A stretch of DNA of 13,724 bases. It comes from DATLFA01 sp039934635. Its GTDB lineage: Bacteria; Actinomycetota; Acidimicrobiia; Acidimicrobiales; WLNW01. Location of the stretch: contig JBDTLT010000144.1 of NCBI GenBank assembly GCA_039934635.1, forward strand, positions 1-13,724, given 5' to 3'. The position numbers and the translations under genes are program-made. A model generated the notes under the pieces. It saw nothing but the letters and a program-made list of their open reading frames with translations, did no database searches and was not told where the DNA came from. This document shows, piece by piece, positions 7,167 through 13,724 of the stretch (its first letter is position 1; every line of letters starts with the position of its first letter).

Positions 7167-8129
7167 ATGAGCAGCAAGGCTGAGGAGTCCCGCGAGGGGG
7201 TGTCGTTCACCAACCTCGATCAGGTCCTCTTCGACGGCGCCGGCGCCACGAAGCGTGATCTATTGGAGTACCTCGACGGCGTGCGTGACCGCATCATCCC
7301 GGAGCTGCAAGACCGGCCGCTGTCGGTGATCCGCGTCCATTCCGGTCAGGCGCCATTCATGCAGAAGAACGTGCCGAAGTACACGCCGTCGTGGATACGC
7401 ACGGCTCCGTACTGGGCCGAAGCGTCCAAGCGCGAGGTGAACTACGCGCTGTGCAATGACCGGCGCACATTGCTGTGGTTCGCCAATCAGCGGGCCGTGG
7501 AGTATCACCCGACGCTGGTACGAGTCGATCGCCCTGACCGCATGACGCACCTCGTGCTCGACCTCGACCCGCCCGACAATGACGCGTTTTCGATGGCGGT
7601 GCGCGCGGCCCACCTCGTCCGCCAAGCGCTGCTCGATCTCGGGCTCGATGGTGCCGTGAAGACCAGCGGCGCCAAAGGTGTGCACGTGTTCGTTCCGATC
7701 GACGACCACGCGCCGATCGACGACGCGGCGGCCGCGACGAGAGCGATTGCTGCTCGGGCGGCAAACCTCGATCCTCTACTCGCGACAACCGCGTTCATGA
7801 AGGAGGACCGTGGCGGCAAGGTGTTCGTCGACTCGACGCGTGTCGGCGGCGCGACGGTCATCGCGGCATACAGCCCACGGGCGCGGCCGGGTGTTCCCGT
7901 GTCGTTCCCCGTGGGATGGGATGACATCGACGACGTTGCGCCCGCCGACTTCACCGTGCACACCGCGTTGGGTCTGCTCGGCGACCACGACCCCTGGGCG
8001 GCACAGATGCCGAGCCCGCAGCGTCTGAGTGCTGATCTCATCGCCGAAGGCCACACGATCCCCGTCGCGCGCGTGCAGGCCATGCACGAAGGCAAGCGGC
8101 GGGCTCGCGCCCGGCGCGATCCAGGCTGA
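7167..8129 (+). CDS. Stand-alone LigD-type polymerase domain (AEP primase-polymerase, NHEJ)
   Basis: The product is 320 residues, the size of the polymerase domain (PolDom) that in many bacteria forms part of the multidomain ligase LigD. Signatures appear in order: QKNVPKYTPSW (66-76); the catalytic DLD within VLDLDPP (Asp132 and Asp134 bind the metal ions); SGAKGVHVFVPI with His173 (167-178); the third acidic residue Asp222 in KVFVDSTR; and AAYSPRARPGVPVSFPVGW (233-251), which contacts the nucleotide and the 5'-phosphate end. All key residues are present, so it is probably active: adding nucleotides, often ribonucleotides, at double-strand breaks during Ku-dependent end joining. No ligase or nuclease domain is attached and no Ku gene is in the window, so partners must be encoded elsewhere. 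The C-terminus ends in a short basic tail (KRRARARR), which may help DNA binding. The DUF1214 gene follows 55 bp downstream. Confidence 0.92.
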   Translation: MSSKAEESREGVSFTNLDQVLFDGAGATKRDLLEYLDGVRDRIIPELQDRPLSVIRVHSGQAPFMQKNVPKYTPSWIRTAPYWAEASKREVNYALCNDRRTLLWFANQRAVEYHPTLVRVDRPDRMTHLVLDLDPPDNDAFSMAVRAAHLVRQALLDLGLDGAVKTSGAKGVHVFVPIDDHAPIDDAAAATRAIAARAANLDPLLATTAFMKEDRGGKVFVDSTRVGGATVIAAYSPRARPGVPVSFPVGWDDIDDVAPADFTVHTALGLLGDHDPWAAQMPSPQRLSADLIAEGHTIPVARVQAMHEGKRRARARRDPG

Positions 8130-8152
8130 CCGACCGCGAGCGCCGCCGCGGC

Positions 8153-8158
8153 TACGTT
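8153..8158 (+). promoter_or_regulatory. Candidate -10 box (TACGTT) for the DUF1214 gene
   Basis: TACGTT sits in the 55-bp gap after the polymerase-domain gene and would start a transcript near 8165, just ahead of the ribosome site at 8171. It matches the TAnnnT pattern seen before other genes here. No convincing -35 is visible, so co-transcription with the upstream gene is equally possible. Confidence 0.3.
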
Positions 8159-8170
8159 GACCGATTGGCG

Positions 8171-8178
8171 AGGGAGGG
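8171..8178 (+). promoter_or_regulatory. Strong ribosome binding site fixing the GTG start of the DUF1214 gene
   Basis: AGGGAGGG lies six bases before GTG at 8185 and is the best Shine-Dalgarno sequence in the window. It supports this GTG over the out-of-frame GTG at 8180. Confidence 0.7.
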
Positions 8179-8184
8179 CGTGCG

Positions 8185-9297
8185 GTGGACGACAACGATC
8201 CCGGGGTGGCGCAAGAGGCGTGGCGCGAGTTACTCGATGTGCTGCGTGAGAGCGACCATTCGTTCATCGACGGCAGCCGTGGTTGCTTCGACGAGCGCGA
8301 GATCGGCCACGGCTATCGCAATCTGATGCACATCATCACCTTCGCGACGGGGATGTACATGAACGCGGATCCCGAGTGGCCGATGTTCGTCAGTTCGTGG
8401 AAGGACCCGCCGGGCGAGAAGACGTTGGGCGAGCATCCCGACGTTCACTACCAATGGGCCGCGGTGCGCGGCGGCCGCCGCTACCGCATCACCGGCCGCC
8501 GCGGTGACGAGGCCTACCTGTCATTCACGGTGCATCGCGGCACACGTGGCTCGGGGCAGGAGCAGTTCTTCGACAGCCACATCAATCAGCACGACCTGAA
8601 GACCGATGCCGATGGTTGCTTCGAGATCGTCGTGTCGCCCGAGCCCGAAGGCGACAATTGGTTGCGCGTAAGCGCAGACGCCAACGAAATCTACGCGCGT
8701 GCCTACCATCTCGACCCGCATCACGACCGGCGAGCGACGTACACCATCGAGCCGATCGATCCGCCGTTGCCGTCCGGACTCGATCGAGAATCGGTGGCAG
8801 AACGACTGCAACAGATGACTCGCCTCGTCCGCGACATGACCCGTGCCATTCCGCAACCGCTGGACAATCCGAACACGGTCGGCGAGCTGTGGCAGACCGA
8901 TGCAACCGGCCCGAGTCGCATGTGGTCCGCGCTCGACAACGTTTACGCCCGAGGTGTGTTCGCGCTGCAGCCGCGCGAGGCGCTCGTTGTCGAAGGCGTG
9001 GTGGTGCCGTGCGACTACTGGGGCATCCAGCCGTGGACGCCGTTTCTCGGATCGGGCGACTATCGGCGTCATCGCGTCACGATCAACAACGCGCAAGCCC
9101 GCCTCGGCCCCAACGGCGAGTTCCGTGTCGCGCTCGCCATGGAGGACCCGAAGGTGCCGGGTCTCGACTGGATCAGCACCTCGGGCGGACACCAAGGCAC
9201 GTTTTTCATCCGATGGATGTGCCCGACCTCGCCACCCCCAGCACCCACATGTCGATTGATGGGCTTCGAAGAGTTGCGAGCCGACCTTCACCCGTAG
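8185..9297 (+). CDS. DUF1214 domain-containing protein
   Basis: The product is 370 residues with no signal peptide or membrane segment. An N-terminal helical part with GYRNLMHIITF (43-53) leads into a beta-rich region: HPDVHYQWAAVRGGRRYRIT (84-103), GDEAYLSFTVH (107-117) and GDNWLRV (156-162). The C-terminal part has CDYWGIQPW (276-284), DYRRHRVTINNAQARLGPNG (292-311) and a closing GGHQGTFFIRWMCP (334-347). This closing pattern is typical of DUF1214 proteins, which are common in Actinobacteria and Proteobacteria and have no firmly established biochemical role. The order of conserved blocks is complete, so the gene looks intact. It follows the polymerase-domain gene on the same strand but the two have no known functional link. 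Its end is only five bases from the end of the convergent exporter gene. The short Pro-rich tail (PTSPPPAPTC) is a local feature of uncertain meaning. Confidence 0.85.
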   Translation: MDDNDPGVAQEAWRELLDVLRESDHSFIDGSRGCFDEREIGHGYRNLMHIITFATGMYMNADPEWPMFVSSWKDPPGEKTLGEHPDVHYQWAAVRGGRRYRITGRRGDEAYLSFTVHRGTRGSGQEQFFDSHINQHDLKTDADGCFEIVVSPEPEGDNWLRVSADANEIYARAYHLDPHHDRRATYTIEPIDPPLPSGLDRESVAERLQQMTRLVRDMTRAIPQPLDNPNTVGELWQTDATGPSRMWSALDNVYARGVFALQPREALVVEGVVVPCDYWGIQPWTPFLGSGDYRRHRVTINNAQARLGPNGEFRVALAMEDPKVPGLDWISTSGGHQGTFFIRWMCPTSPPPAPTCRLMGFEELRADLHP

Positions 9298-9302
9298 CGC
9301 GG

Positions 9303-10907
9303 TCAAGTAACCGTGGCACCGGCGTCGTGTGCACGGTCGGGCTCGAGATCAGCTCGCGGCGACGCGCCGGGGCCGCCGGCGTTCGGCGATTCGAAGCGCG
9401 ATCGCAATGGCACGTTGGGCAAGAACAGGAATACGACGAACCCGACCAGAATCGTTGGTATCGCCCATCGCACGGCCGTCGTGATCGAATCGGAGAACGC
9501 GCGGATGACTTGCGAACGGATGGGTTCGTCGAGCGCGCGGATGACTTTCGGCCGGCCCTGCAGCGCGTCGACATCGGGTACGGCTGCCAGCGCCGCGGGA
9601 CCCACGTAGCGCGGGATGAGGGTCTCGACTCGATTCGAATAGATCGCGCCGAGTGCGGCAGAGCCCATCACACCGCCGAGACTGCGCAAGAACGACAGGC
9701 CGGCGGTGGCAACACCGAGGTCCTTGTACGCGACTGCGTTTTGCACGACCAGGACCATCGACGGCCCGAGCTGGCCCATGCCGAGTCCGCCGATCGCGAG
9801 ACGGAACGCGACATCGAATCGACTCGCGCTGGTACCCATGGTCGACAACAGGTATGCACTCAGCGCGAGAAGAGCGGCGCCCATCAGCGGGTACGGCCGA
9901 TAGTTGCCGAAGCGTTGGATGAGCCGACCGGAAACGATCGACGCGATCGTGATGCACACTGCGTTGGGTACCGTGAGCAACCCAGACGTGGTCGAGCTCG
10001 CGCCTCGTACGACTTGAAGGAACAGCGGGACGTACGCGTTGACCGCGTACATACCGATACCGATGATGAATCCGCCGATGCACGCGGGCCGCACGACCTT
10101 GTCCGTGAACAGCCACAGCGGCATGATCGGTTCGGCGACGCGTCGTTCGATGAAGACGAACAGGAGCGTGAACGCGAACGATATGACGATCAGGCCTTCG
10201 GTGGTTGGCGATGTCCAGCCGTAGCGATGACCCGAATACAACAGCGCGACGATGAGGGGAGCGACTGCGGCCGACAGCGCCATCGCGCCCAAGAAGTCGA
10301 TCGATCGGCGGGTGGGCACCCGAGTGATGTGCAGCAGCTTTTGCACCGCGAAGATCGACAGCGATCCGATCGGTAGGTTCACGAAGAAGATCCAGCGCCA
10401 GCTGAAGTGATCGACGATGAGCCCGCCGAAGAGGGGACCGGTCGCCACCGCCACGGCGAATGTCGCGGCAATGTAGCCCTGATAGCGAGCCCGCTCGGTC
10501 GGCGGCAGCAGATCACCGACGATCGCCATCGGCAAGGACAGCAATCCGCCGGCGCCGATGCCTTGCAGCGCGCGGAAGGCAACGAGCTGGGCGAGCGATT
10601 GCGACGTGGCGGCCAGCAGTGACGCAAGCACGAACAAACTGATCGATGCCTGGTAGGTGCGGCGCCGTCCGAAGATGTCGCTCAACTTTCCGATGATCGG
10701 TGTCGAGATCGTCTGGGTCATGAGATAACCGACGACGATCCACGGGGCCTGGCTCAGATTGCCGAGATCGCCGACGATCGTCGGCAGCGCGGTGTTCACG
10801 ATCGTGCCGTCGACCGCGGCCAGGTACATCCCCGAAACCACCGCGATCATCACCAGGTGGATGCGCTCGGGAATTTCGTAGATGACGTCCTCGGGCGTGG
10901 TGAGCAT
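9303..10907 (-). CDS. MFS drug/metabolite exporter, DHA2 (EmrB/QacA) type
   Basis: The product is 534 residues, with about 14 membrane segments as in the DHA2 family of proton-driven multidrug exporters. In the first helix, MYLAAVDGTIVNTALPTI holds the typical Asp33. Motif A of the major facilitator superfamily is GKLSDIFGRRR (73-83). The antiporter motif C is recognisable as AVATGPLFGG (154-163), and WRWIFFVNLPIG (171-182) is the usual loop and start of the next helix. The cytoplasmic C-terminus is Pro/Gly/Asp-rich and seems disordered. The predicted role is export of hydrophobic or cationic compounds across the cytoplasmic membrane; the substrate is unknown. The ATG at 10905-10907 is 12 bp after the stop of the cyclase/ATPase regulator on the same strand, so the two genes are almost certainly co-transcribed. 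No ribosome site is obvious, in line with translation coupled to the upstream gene. Confidence 0.93.
   Translation of the reverse strand: MLTTPEDVIYEIPERIHLVMIAVVSGMYLAAVDGTIVNTALPTIVGDLGNLSQAPWIVVGYLMTQTISTPIIGKLSDIFGRRRTYQASISLFVLASLLAATSQSLAQLVAFRALQGIGAGGLLSLPMAIVGDLLPPTERARYQGYIAATFAVAVATGPLFGGLIVDHFSWRWIFFVNLPIGSLSIFAVQKLLHITRVPTRRSIDFLGAMALSAAVAPLIVALLYSGHRYGWTSPTTEGLIVISFAFTLLFVFIERRVAEPIMPLWLFTDKVVRPACIGGFIIGIGMYAVNAYVPLFLQVVRGASSTTSGLLTVPNAVCITIASIVSGRLIQRFGNYRPYPLMGAALLALSAYLLSTMGTSASRFDVAFRLAIGGLGMGQLGPSMVLVVQNAVAYKDLGVATAGLSFLRSLGGVMGSAALGAIYSNRVETLIPRYVGPAALAAVPDVDALQGRPKVIRALDEPIRSQVIRAFSDSITTAVRWAIPTILVGFVVFLFLPNVPLRSRFESPNAGGPGASPRADLEPDRAHDAGATVT
9498..9547. repeat. 14-bp direct repeat with 36-bp period inside the exporter gene
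   Basis: CGCGCGGATGACTT occurs at 9498-9511 and again at 9534-9547. The 36-bp period equals twelve codons, and the exporter's protein shows the matching repeat as KVIRALDEPIRS followed by QVIRAFSDSITT. This looks like a small, partly diverged in-frame duplication in the loop before the last membrane segment. Confidence 0.5.
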
Positions 10908-10919
10908 TGGGTCGGAACC

Positions 10920-13598
10920 CTACGTCGGGTCGTGCGTCATGACGCCGAGTTGCTCGAAGGCGAACGCGATCATTTCATCTTCGCCCAGGTCGAGGCCTTG
11001 CGAATAGAAGACCTCGAATTGGTCGTCGAGCGCGCGGCGCAACGACATCTCCTGGCGGGACTCCCTATCGGCTTCGATCTGCGTGCCGGGTTGGTGTTTG
11101 CGGGCGCGGTGGGCCTGCAACGCGCCGAGGAGTAGCGCGGCGTCGCGGGGGGAGCGACGCTTGACTATTGCCACGGTGGTACTGGCAGCTTGCGCGATGA
11201 AGCCCGGACCGTGATCGACCGCCAGCTGCAATGACCGAGCCGCCCAGTGCGCCGCGCCGGCGGTGTCGCCCGCCCGTAGTTCGTGAAAGGCTAGGTACAT
11301 CGCGACCGAGGAGTTCGACGAGTGATTGCGCATCTCGTCGTTCAGGACGAACGTCTGGCGCAGCAACTCGCCGGCGCGCTCGGGAGCAGTCAAGCCGACG
11401 ATCGAGACGAGCGTCATGGATGTCGCAGCGGCAAAGTAGCGGTTGCCGAGGGCTTCGACGACTGTCGTCAACTCCTGCTCGAGTGCCTCGAGACGGTTGC
11501 CGCTTCCGCACAGGGCCAGCACCGCGTAGCAAGTCGACAATACGCTGCCGCGCACGAACGGGTCGTGCTCGTCACTGGCCATCGAGAGAGCGCGCTCGCA
11601 GCCCTCGATCGCGTCGGCGTTGCGGCCTTGCATCATCGCTGTGGCGGACGCGACGGAAATCGCAACGACCGGCGGTGCCGCTCGAGTGGATAGCCACAAG
11701 TCCTCGGCCGCCTGGACGAGATCCTCAGCGATGCTCATGTTCCGTGTGAGCATCATCGACGACGCGAAACCGAGGGCCAGAATGCTCGCAGCAGGGTCTA
11801 CCGTCGCCCGGCCCTGCAACGCGGCAACCCACGCCGCTCCCTCGACGAGTCGACCGAGCGACCAGACCGTGTAGAGCGAAATGAAGAGCTGCTCGAAACG
11901 AGCTGATGTGTGATCGTCGGCGGCGTGGCGCAACGCGACGCGGATGTTCTCCAACTCGTCTTCGACCGCAGCGCGGGCGGCGATGTCGCCTTTGCCGTGG
12001 AGCTGTGCCCGGCGTGACAACACAAAGTCGATGTAGTAATCGGCGTGACGGTCGCGGTAGTGCTGTTGGATGGCCGCAGTGGTGAGGTTGGCATGGCCGA
12101 ATTGGCGCATGGTCTCGAAGAGCCGATAGCGCGCGTCGTTGTCGGTCTCGTCGACGACGACGAGTGATTTGTCGACCAACGCAAGCACCGCGTCGAGAAC
12201 TTCCCAGTCTTCGACGCCCTCACCGCTGACGACCACTTCGGCCGCGTCGATCTTGAACGGCCCGGCGAAGACCGACAGCCGATCGAACACCCGCCGCTGC
12301 GTTTCGTCGCACAGCTCATAGGACCATCGCACCGCCGCGTCGAGTGTGCGGTGCCGCCCCGGCGCGGCGCGATCGGTTGTCGCGAACAGCCGCAGCCGTT
12401 GGTCCAGTCGCCGCGCGATATCCGCGGGTGTCATCCCTCGCACCCGCGCGGCGGCCAGCTCGATGGCCAATGGCAGATGGTCGAGCCGTTCGCAGATCTC
12501 GACGACCGCATCCTCGTTGTCGGCCGTGAGTTCGAAGCCGGCGCGCGCCATGCGCGCCCGGTCGACGAACAGTTCGACACTGTCGTGCGACGCACTCTTC
12601 GACCCCGACAGCGGGGCGACGGCCCACATGTGCTCGCCCCGCACGCCCAGCGGAGCCTGGCTCGTCGCGAGTACTGATGTCGTCGAAGATGCTTCGAGCA
12701 GCGCATCGACGTCACCCGCTACCGCCGCTGCGAGGTGCTCGCAGTTGTCGATGACCAACAACGCTTCGCGGGTGCGCGCCCAACCGCAAAGCGTGTCGAG
12801 CGCCGGCTCGCCGCGCCGCTCGGGCACATCCAGAGCTTGGAGGATCGTGGCGGCGACCAACTCTCCCTCCGCGAGCGACGCCAGCGATGCGAACCACACG
12901 CCGTCCCGATACACGGGGGCGAGCTCGGCCGCGACCTGCAGCGCCAAGCGCGACTTGCCGACCCCGCCCGGCCCGGTCAACGTCACCAGCCGCTCCGACC
13001 CGACGAGCGCGACGAGTTCTTTCACCTCGTCGACTCGACCCACGAAACTCGTCCGTTGCACCGGCAAATTGCCCGGCAGTTCGTCGAGCGTCCGCAAGGT
13101 CGGGAAGTCGCCGGTGCCGAGTTGCCACACCATCATCGCGCTGCCGAGATCACGCAGCCGATGCTCGCCCAGATTCTGCAGCACCAGACCGGGGACCAAC
13201 TCCGCGGTTACTGCGGAGAGCAGGACTTGACCGCCGTGCGCGGCAGCCATGAGCCGTGCCGTGCGGTTGACCGGTGGGCCGAAATAGTCGCCGTCGCGCT
13301 CATGGACCTCGCCGCTGTTGATGCCCATCCGCACCTTCAGCATCGGATGGCCGGCCAAGGCTTCTTGCGCAACGCGCGCAGCGTCGACTGCGTCAGCGGC
13401 GCGACCGAACGCCGCCCCGAACCCGTCGCCGCCGGTCGAGAATACGTAGCCAGCGTGGGCATCGATCGCAGTACGGACGATGGTGTCGTGCTCGATGAGC
13501 GCTGCGCGCATGTCATCGGGCCGGTCCTCCCACAGACGCGTCGAACCTTCGATGTCGGTGAACAGGAACGTGACGGTGCCCGAGGGCGGCTGACGCAC
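10920..13598 (-). CDS. Class III adenylate/guanylate cyclase fused to NB-ARC/STAND ATPase and helical repeats
   Basis: The product is 892 residues. A cyclase domain (about 1-165) has both metal aspartates, Asp15 in FLFTDIEGST and Asp58 in GGDG; the substrate-side Asp104 in DYFGPPVN; and the transition-state pair Asn111/Arg115 (VNRTARL). The position of the purine-recognising lysine is Ser54. Next comes an AAA-like signalling ATPase: FVGR (185-188), Walker A GPGGVGKS (209-216), Walker B LLVIDNCEH (280-288) and HLPLAIELAAARV (374-386). A winged-helix region includes HRTLDAAVRWSYELC (416-430). The last 400 or so residues are helical, TPR-like repeats. Such proteins are abundant in Actinobacteria and often end in a LuxR-type DNA-binding domain. 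This one ends in FAFEQLGVMTHDPT with no helix-turn-helix visible. It probably senses a ligand or partner and makes cAMP or cGMP in the cytoplasm. The start is GTG at 13596-13598, chosen because MRQPPSGTVTFLFTDIEGST is the usual family beginning. The exporter gene follows after 12 bp. Confidence 0.92.
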   Translation of the reverse strand: MRQPPSGTVTFLFTDIEGSTRLWEDRPDDMRAALIEHDTIVRTAIDAHAGYVFSTGGDGFGAAFGRAADAVDAARVAQEALAGHPMLKVRMGINSGEVHERDGDYFGPPVNRTARLMAAAHGGQVLLSAVTAELVPGLVLQNLGEHRLRDLGSAMMVWQLGTGDFPTLRTLDELPGNLPVQRTSFVGRVDEVKELVALVGSERLVTLTGPGGVGKSRLALQVAAELAPVYRDGVWFASLASLAEGELVAATILQALDVPERRGEPALDTLCGWARTREALLVIDNCEHLAAAVAGDVDALLEASSTTSVLATSQAPLGVRGEHMWAVAPLSGSKSASHDSVELFVDRARMARAGFELTADNEDAVVEICERLDHLPLAIELAAARVRGMTPADIARRLDQRLRLFATTDRAAPGRHRTLDAAVRWSYELCDETQRRVFDRLSVFAGPFKIDAAEVVVSGEGVEDWEVLDAVLALVDKSLVVVDETDNDARYRLFETMRQFGHANLTTAAIQQHYRDRHADYYIDFVLSRRAQLHGKGDIAARAAVEDELENIRVALRHAADDHTSARFEQLFISLYTVWSLGRLVEGAAWVAALQGRATVDPAASILALGFASSMMLTRNMSIAEDLVQAAEDLWLSTRAAPPVVAISVASATAMMQGRNADAIEGCERALSMASDEHDPFVRGSVLSTCYAVLALCGSGNRLEALEQELTTVVEALGNRYFAAATSMTLVSIVGLTAPERAGELLRQTFVLNDEMRNHSSNSSVAMYLAFHELRAGDTAGAAHWAARSLQLAVDHGPGFIAQAASTTVAIVKRRSPRDAALLLGALQAHRARKHQPGTQIEADRESRQEMSLRRALDDQFEVFYSQGLDLGEDEMIAFAFEQLGVMTHDPT

Positions 13599-13625
13599 TC
13601 CCGCGACGGTAATCGCTGGTTGGAT

Positions 13626-13640
13626 CGGCCGCTGCGGCCG
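13626..13640. repeat. Perfect 15-bp GC palindrome in the leader of the cyclase/ATPase gene
   Basis: CGGCCGCTGCGGCCG has 7-bp arms around one T. It lies 28 bases ahead of the GTG start of the cyclase/ATPase gene, inside its likely 5' leader. It could be an operator or form a small RNA hairpin; no run of T follows, so it is not an intrinsic terminator. Confidence 0.4.
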
Positions 13641-13665
13641 TTTCCGCTCACCGCGATTTCCTATT

Positions 13666-13685
13666 ACTAAGGTATTGACCTAAGT
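13666..13685. promoter_or_regulatory. Imperfect inverted repeat, candidate operator between divergent genes
   Basis: ACTAAGGT and ACCTAAGT, separated by ATTG, form an inverted repeat matching at seven of eight positions. It overlaps the -35 box of the rightward promoter and lies in the AT-richer gap between the cyclase gene and the gene at 13711, so a bound protein could affect both. The regulator is unknown; the half-site does not let me name a family. Confidence 0.4.
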
Positions 13686-13703
13686 GTTGCGGCTCGGTAG
13701 GGT
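13675..13703 (+). promoter_or_regulatory. Sigma-70-type promoter for the gene leaving the right edge
   Basis: TTGACC (13675-13680), a 17-bp spacer and TAGGGT (13698-13703) form a near-consensus promoter. The predicted transcript start is about 13710, immediately before the GTG at 13711, so the mRNA would be leaderless. This is the best promoter match on the plus strand of the window. Confidence 0.6.
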
Positions 13704-13710
13704 GCCGTTT

Positions 13711-13724
13711 GTGACCACAACAGT
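13711..13724 (+). CDS. Start of a partial gene running off the right edge, product unknown
   Basis: GTG ACC ACA ACA GT would begin a protein M-T-T-T. The support is positional: the GTG sits at the predicted start point of a good promoter and is divergent from the cyclase/ATPase gene. Only four codons are visible, so nothing can be said about function. Confidence 0.4.

Noticed and set aside
9298..9302. Terminator between the convergent DUF1214 and exporter genes
   Set aside because: Only five bases separate the stop codons and no GC hairpin with a T run is visible on either strand.
8616..10376. Plus-strand open frame of 586 codons
   Set aside because: It spans the ends of two convergent real genes and is extremely rich in Arg/Asp/Gln; no domain is visible.
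10920..11280. LuxR-type helix-turn-helix at the end of the cyclase/ATPase protein
   Set aside because: Expected from related proteins, but the C-terminal residues show helical repeats ending in FEQLGVMTHDPT without the usual LTxRExEVL pattern.
13709..13720. TTGTGACCACAA palindrome over the right-edge start codon
   Set aside because: The arms are only 5 bp around two bases and coincide with the first codons (GTG ACC ACA), so chance is a good explanation; it does not have the spacing of a CRP site.

Overview
This is a dense, high-GC (visibly about 65%) stretch of chromosome or metagenomic contig, most likely from an actinobacterium. An Acidimicrobiia-like lineage is my guess. The reasons are strong G/C third-position bias, frequent GTG starts, TAnnnT boxes a few bases before start codons (leaderless transcription), Thr/Ser/Pro-rich lipoproteins, a stand-alone LigD-type polymerase domain, a DUF1214 protein and a cyclase/NB-ARC regulator family common in Actinobacteria. 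No rRNA, tRNA, CRISPR array, insertion sequence or convincing intrinsic terminator was seen. Family assignments come from reading the translated sequence, not from a search.

Left edge (1-418). The minus strand carries the wreck of a copper/heavy-metal P-type ATPase. A middle piece (membrane helix plus start of the actuator domain) is joined, out of frame, directly to the extreme C-terminal membrane segment, and the N-terminus is also missing. In front of it sits what looks like an intact metal-responsive promoter: TTGCCC, 17 bp, TATAGT, with a perfect 19-bp CsoR-type palindrome filling the spacer. The next gene, divergent from it, is an orphan molybdenum hydroxylase large subunit (419-2722, AYRGAGR type) with no FAD or iron-sulfur subunit in view.

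Middle (2742-6355, minus strand). Going downstream on the minus strand there are two tandem, overlapping, clearly paralogous secreted lipoproteins with propeller-like repeats and four conserved cysteines. They are followed 19 bp later by an iron-alcohol-dehydrogenase/maleylacetate-reductase family protein whose usual first two metal ligands are replaced. Divergent from the lipoproteins is a small TauE/SafE (TSUP) permease. Downstream of it on the plus strand are a stand-alone archaeo-eukaryotic-primase-type polymerase domain (LigD PolDom) and a DUF1214 protein.

Right part (9303-13724). A two-gene minus-strand unit encodes a class III nucleotide cyclase fused to an NB-ARC/STAND ATPase and helical repeats, followed after 12 bp by a 14-helix DHA2-type drug exporter. 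This looks like a signalling protein coupled to an efflux pump. The last 126 bases are a divergent promoter region with a good sigma-70-type promoter, an imperfect inverted repeat over its -35 box, and the leaderless GTG start of a gene that runs off the right edge.
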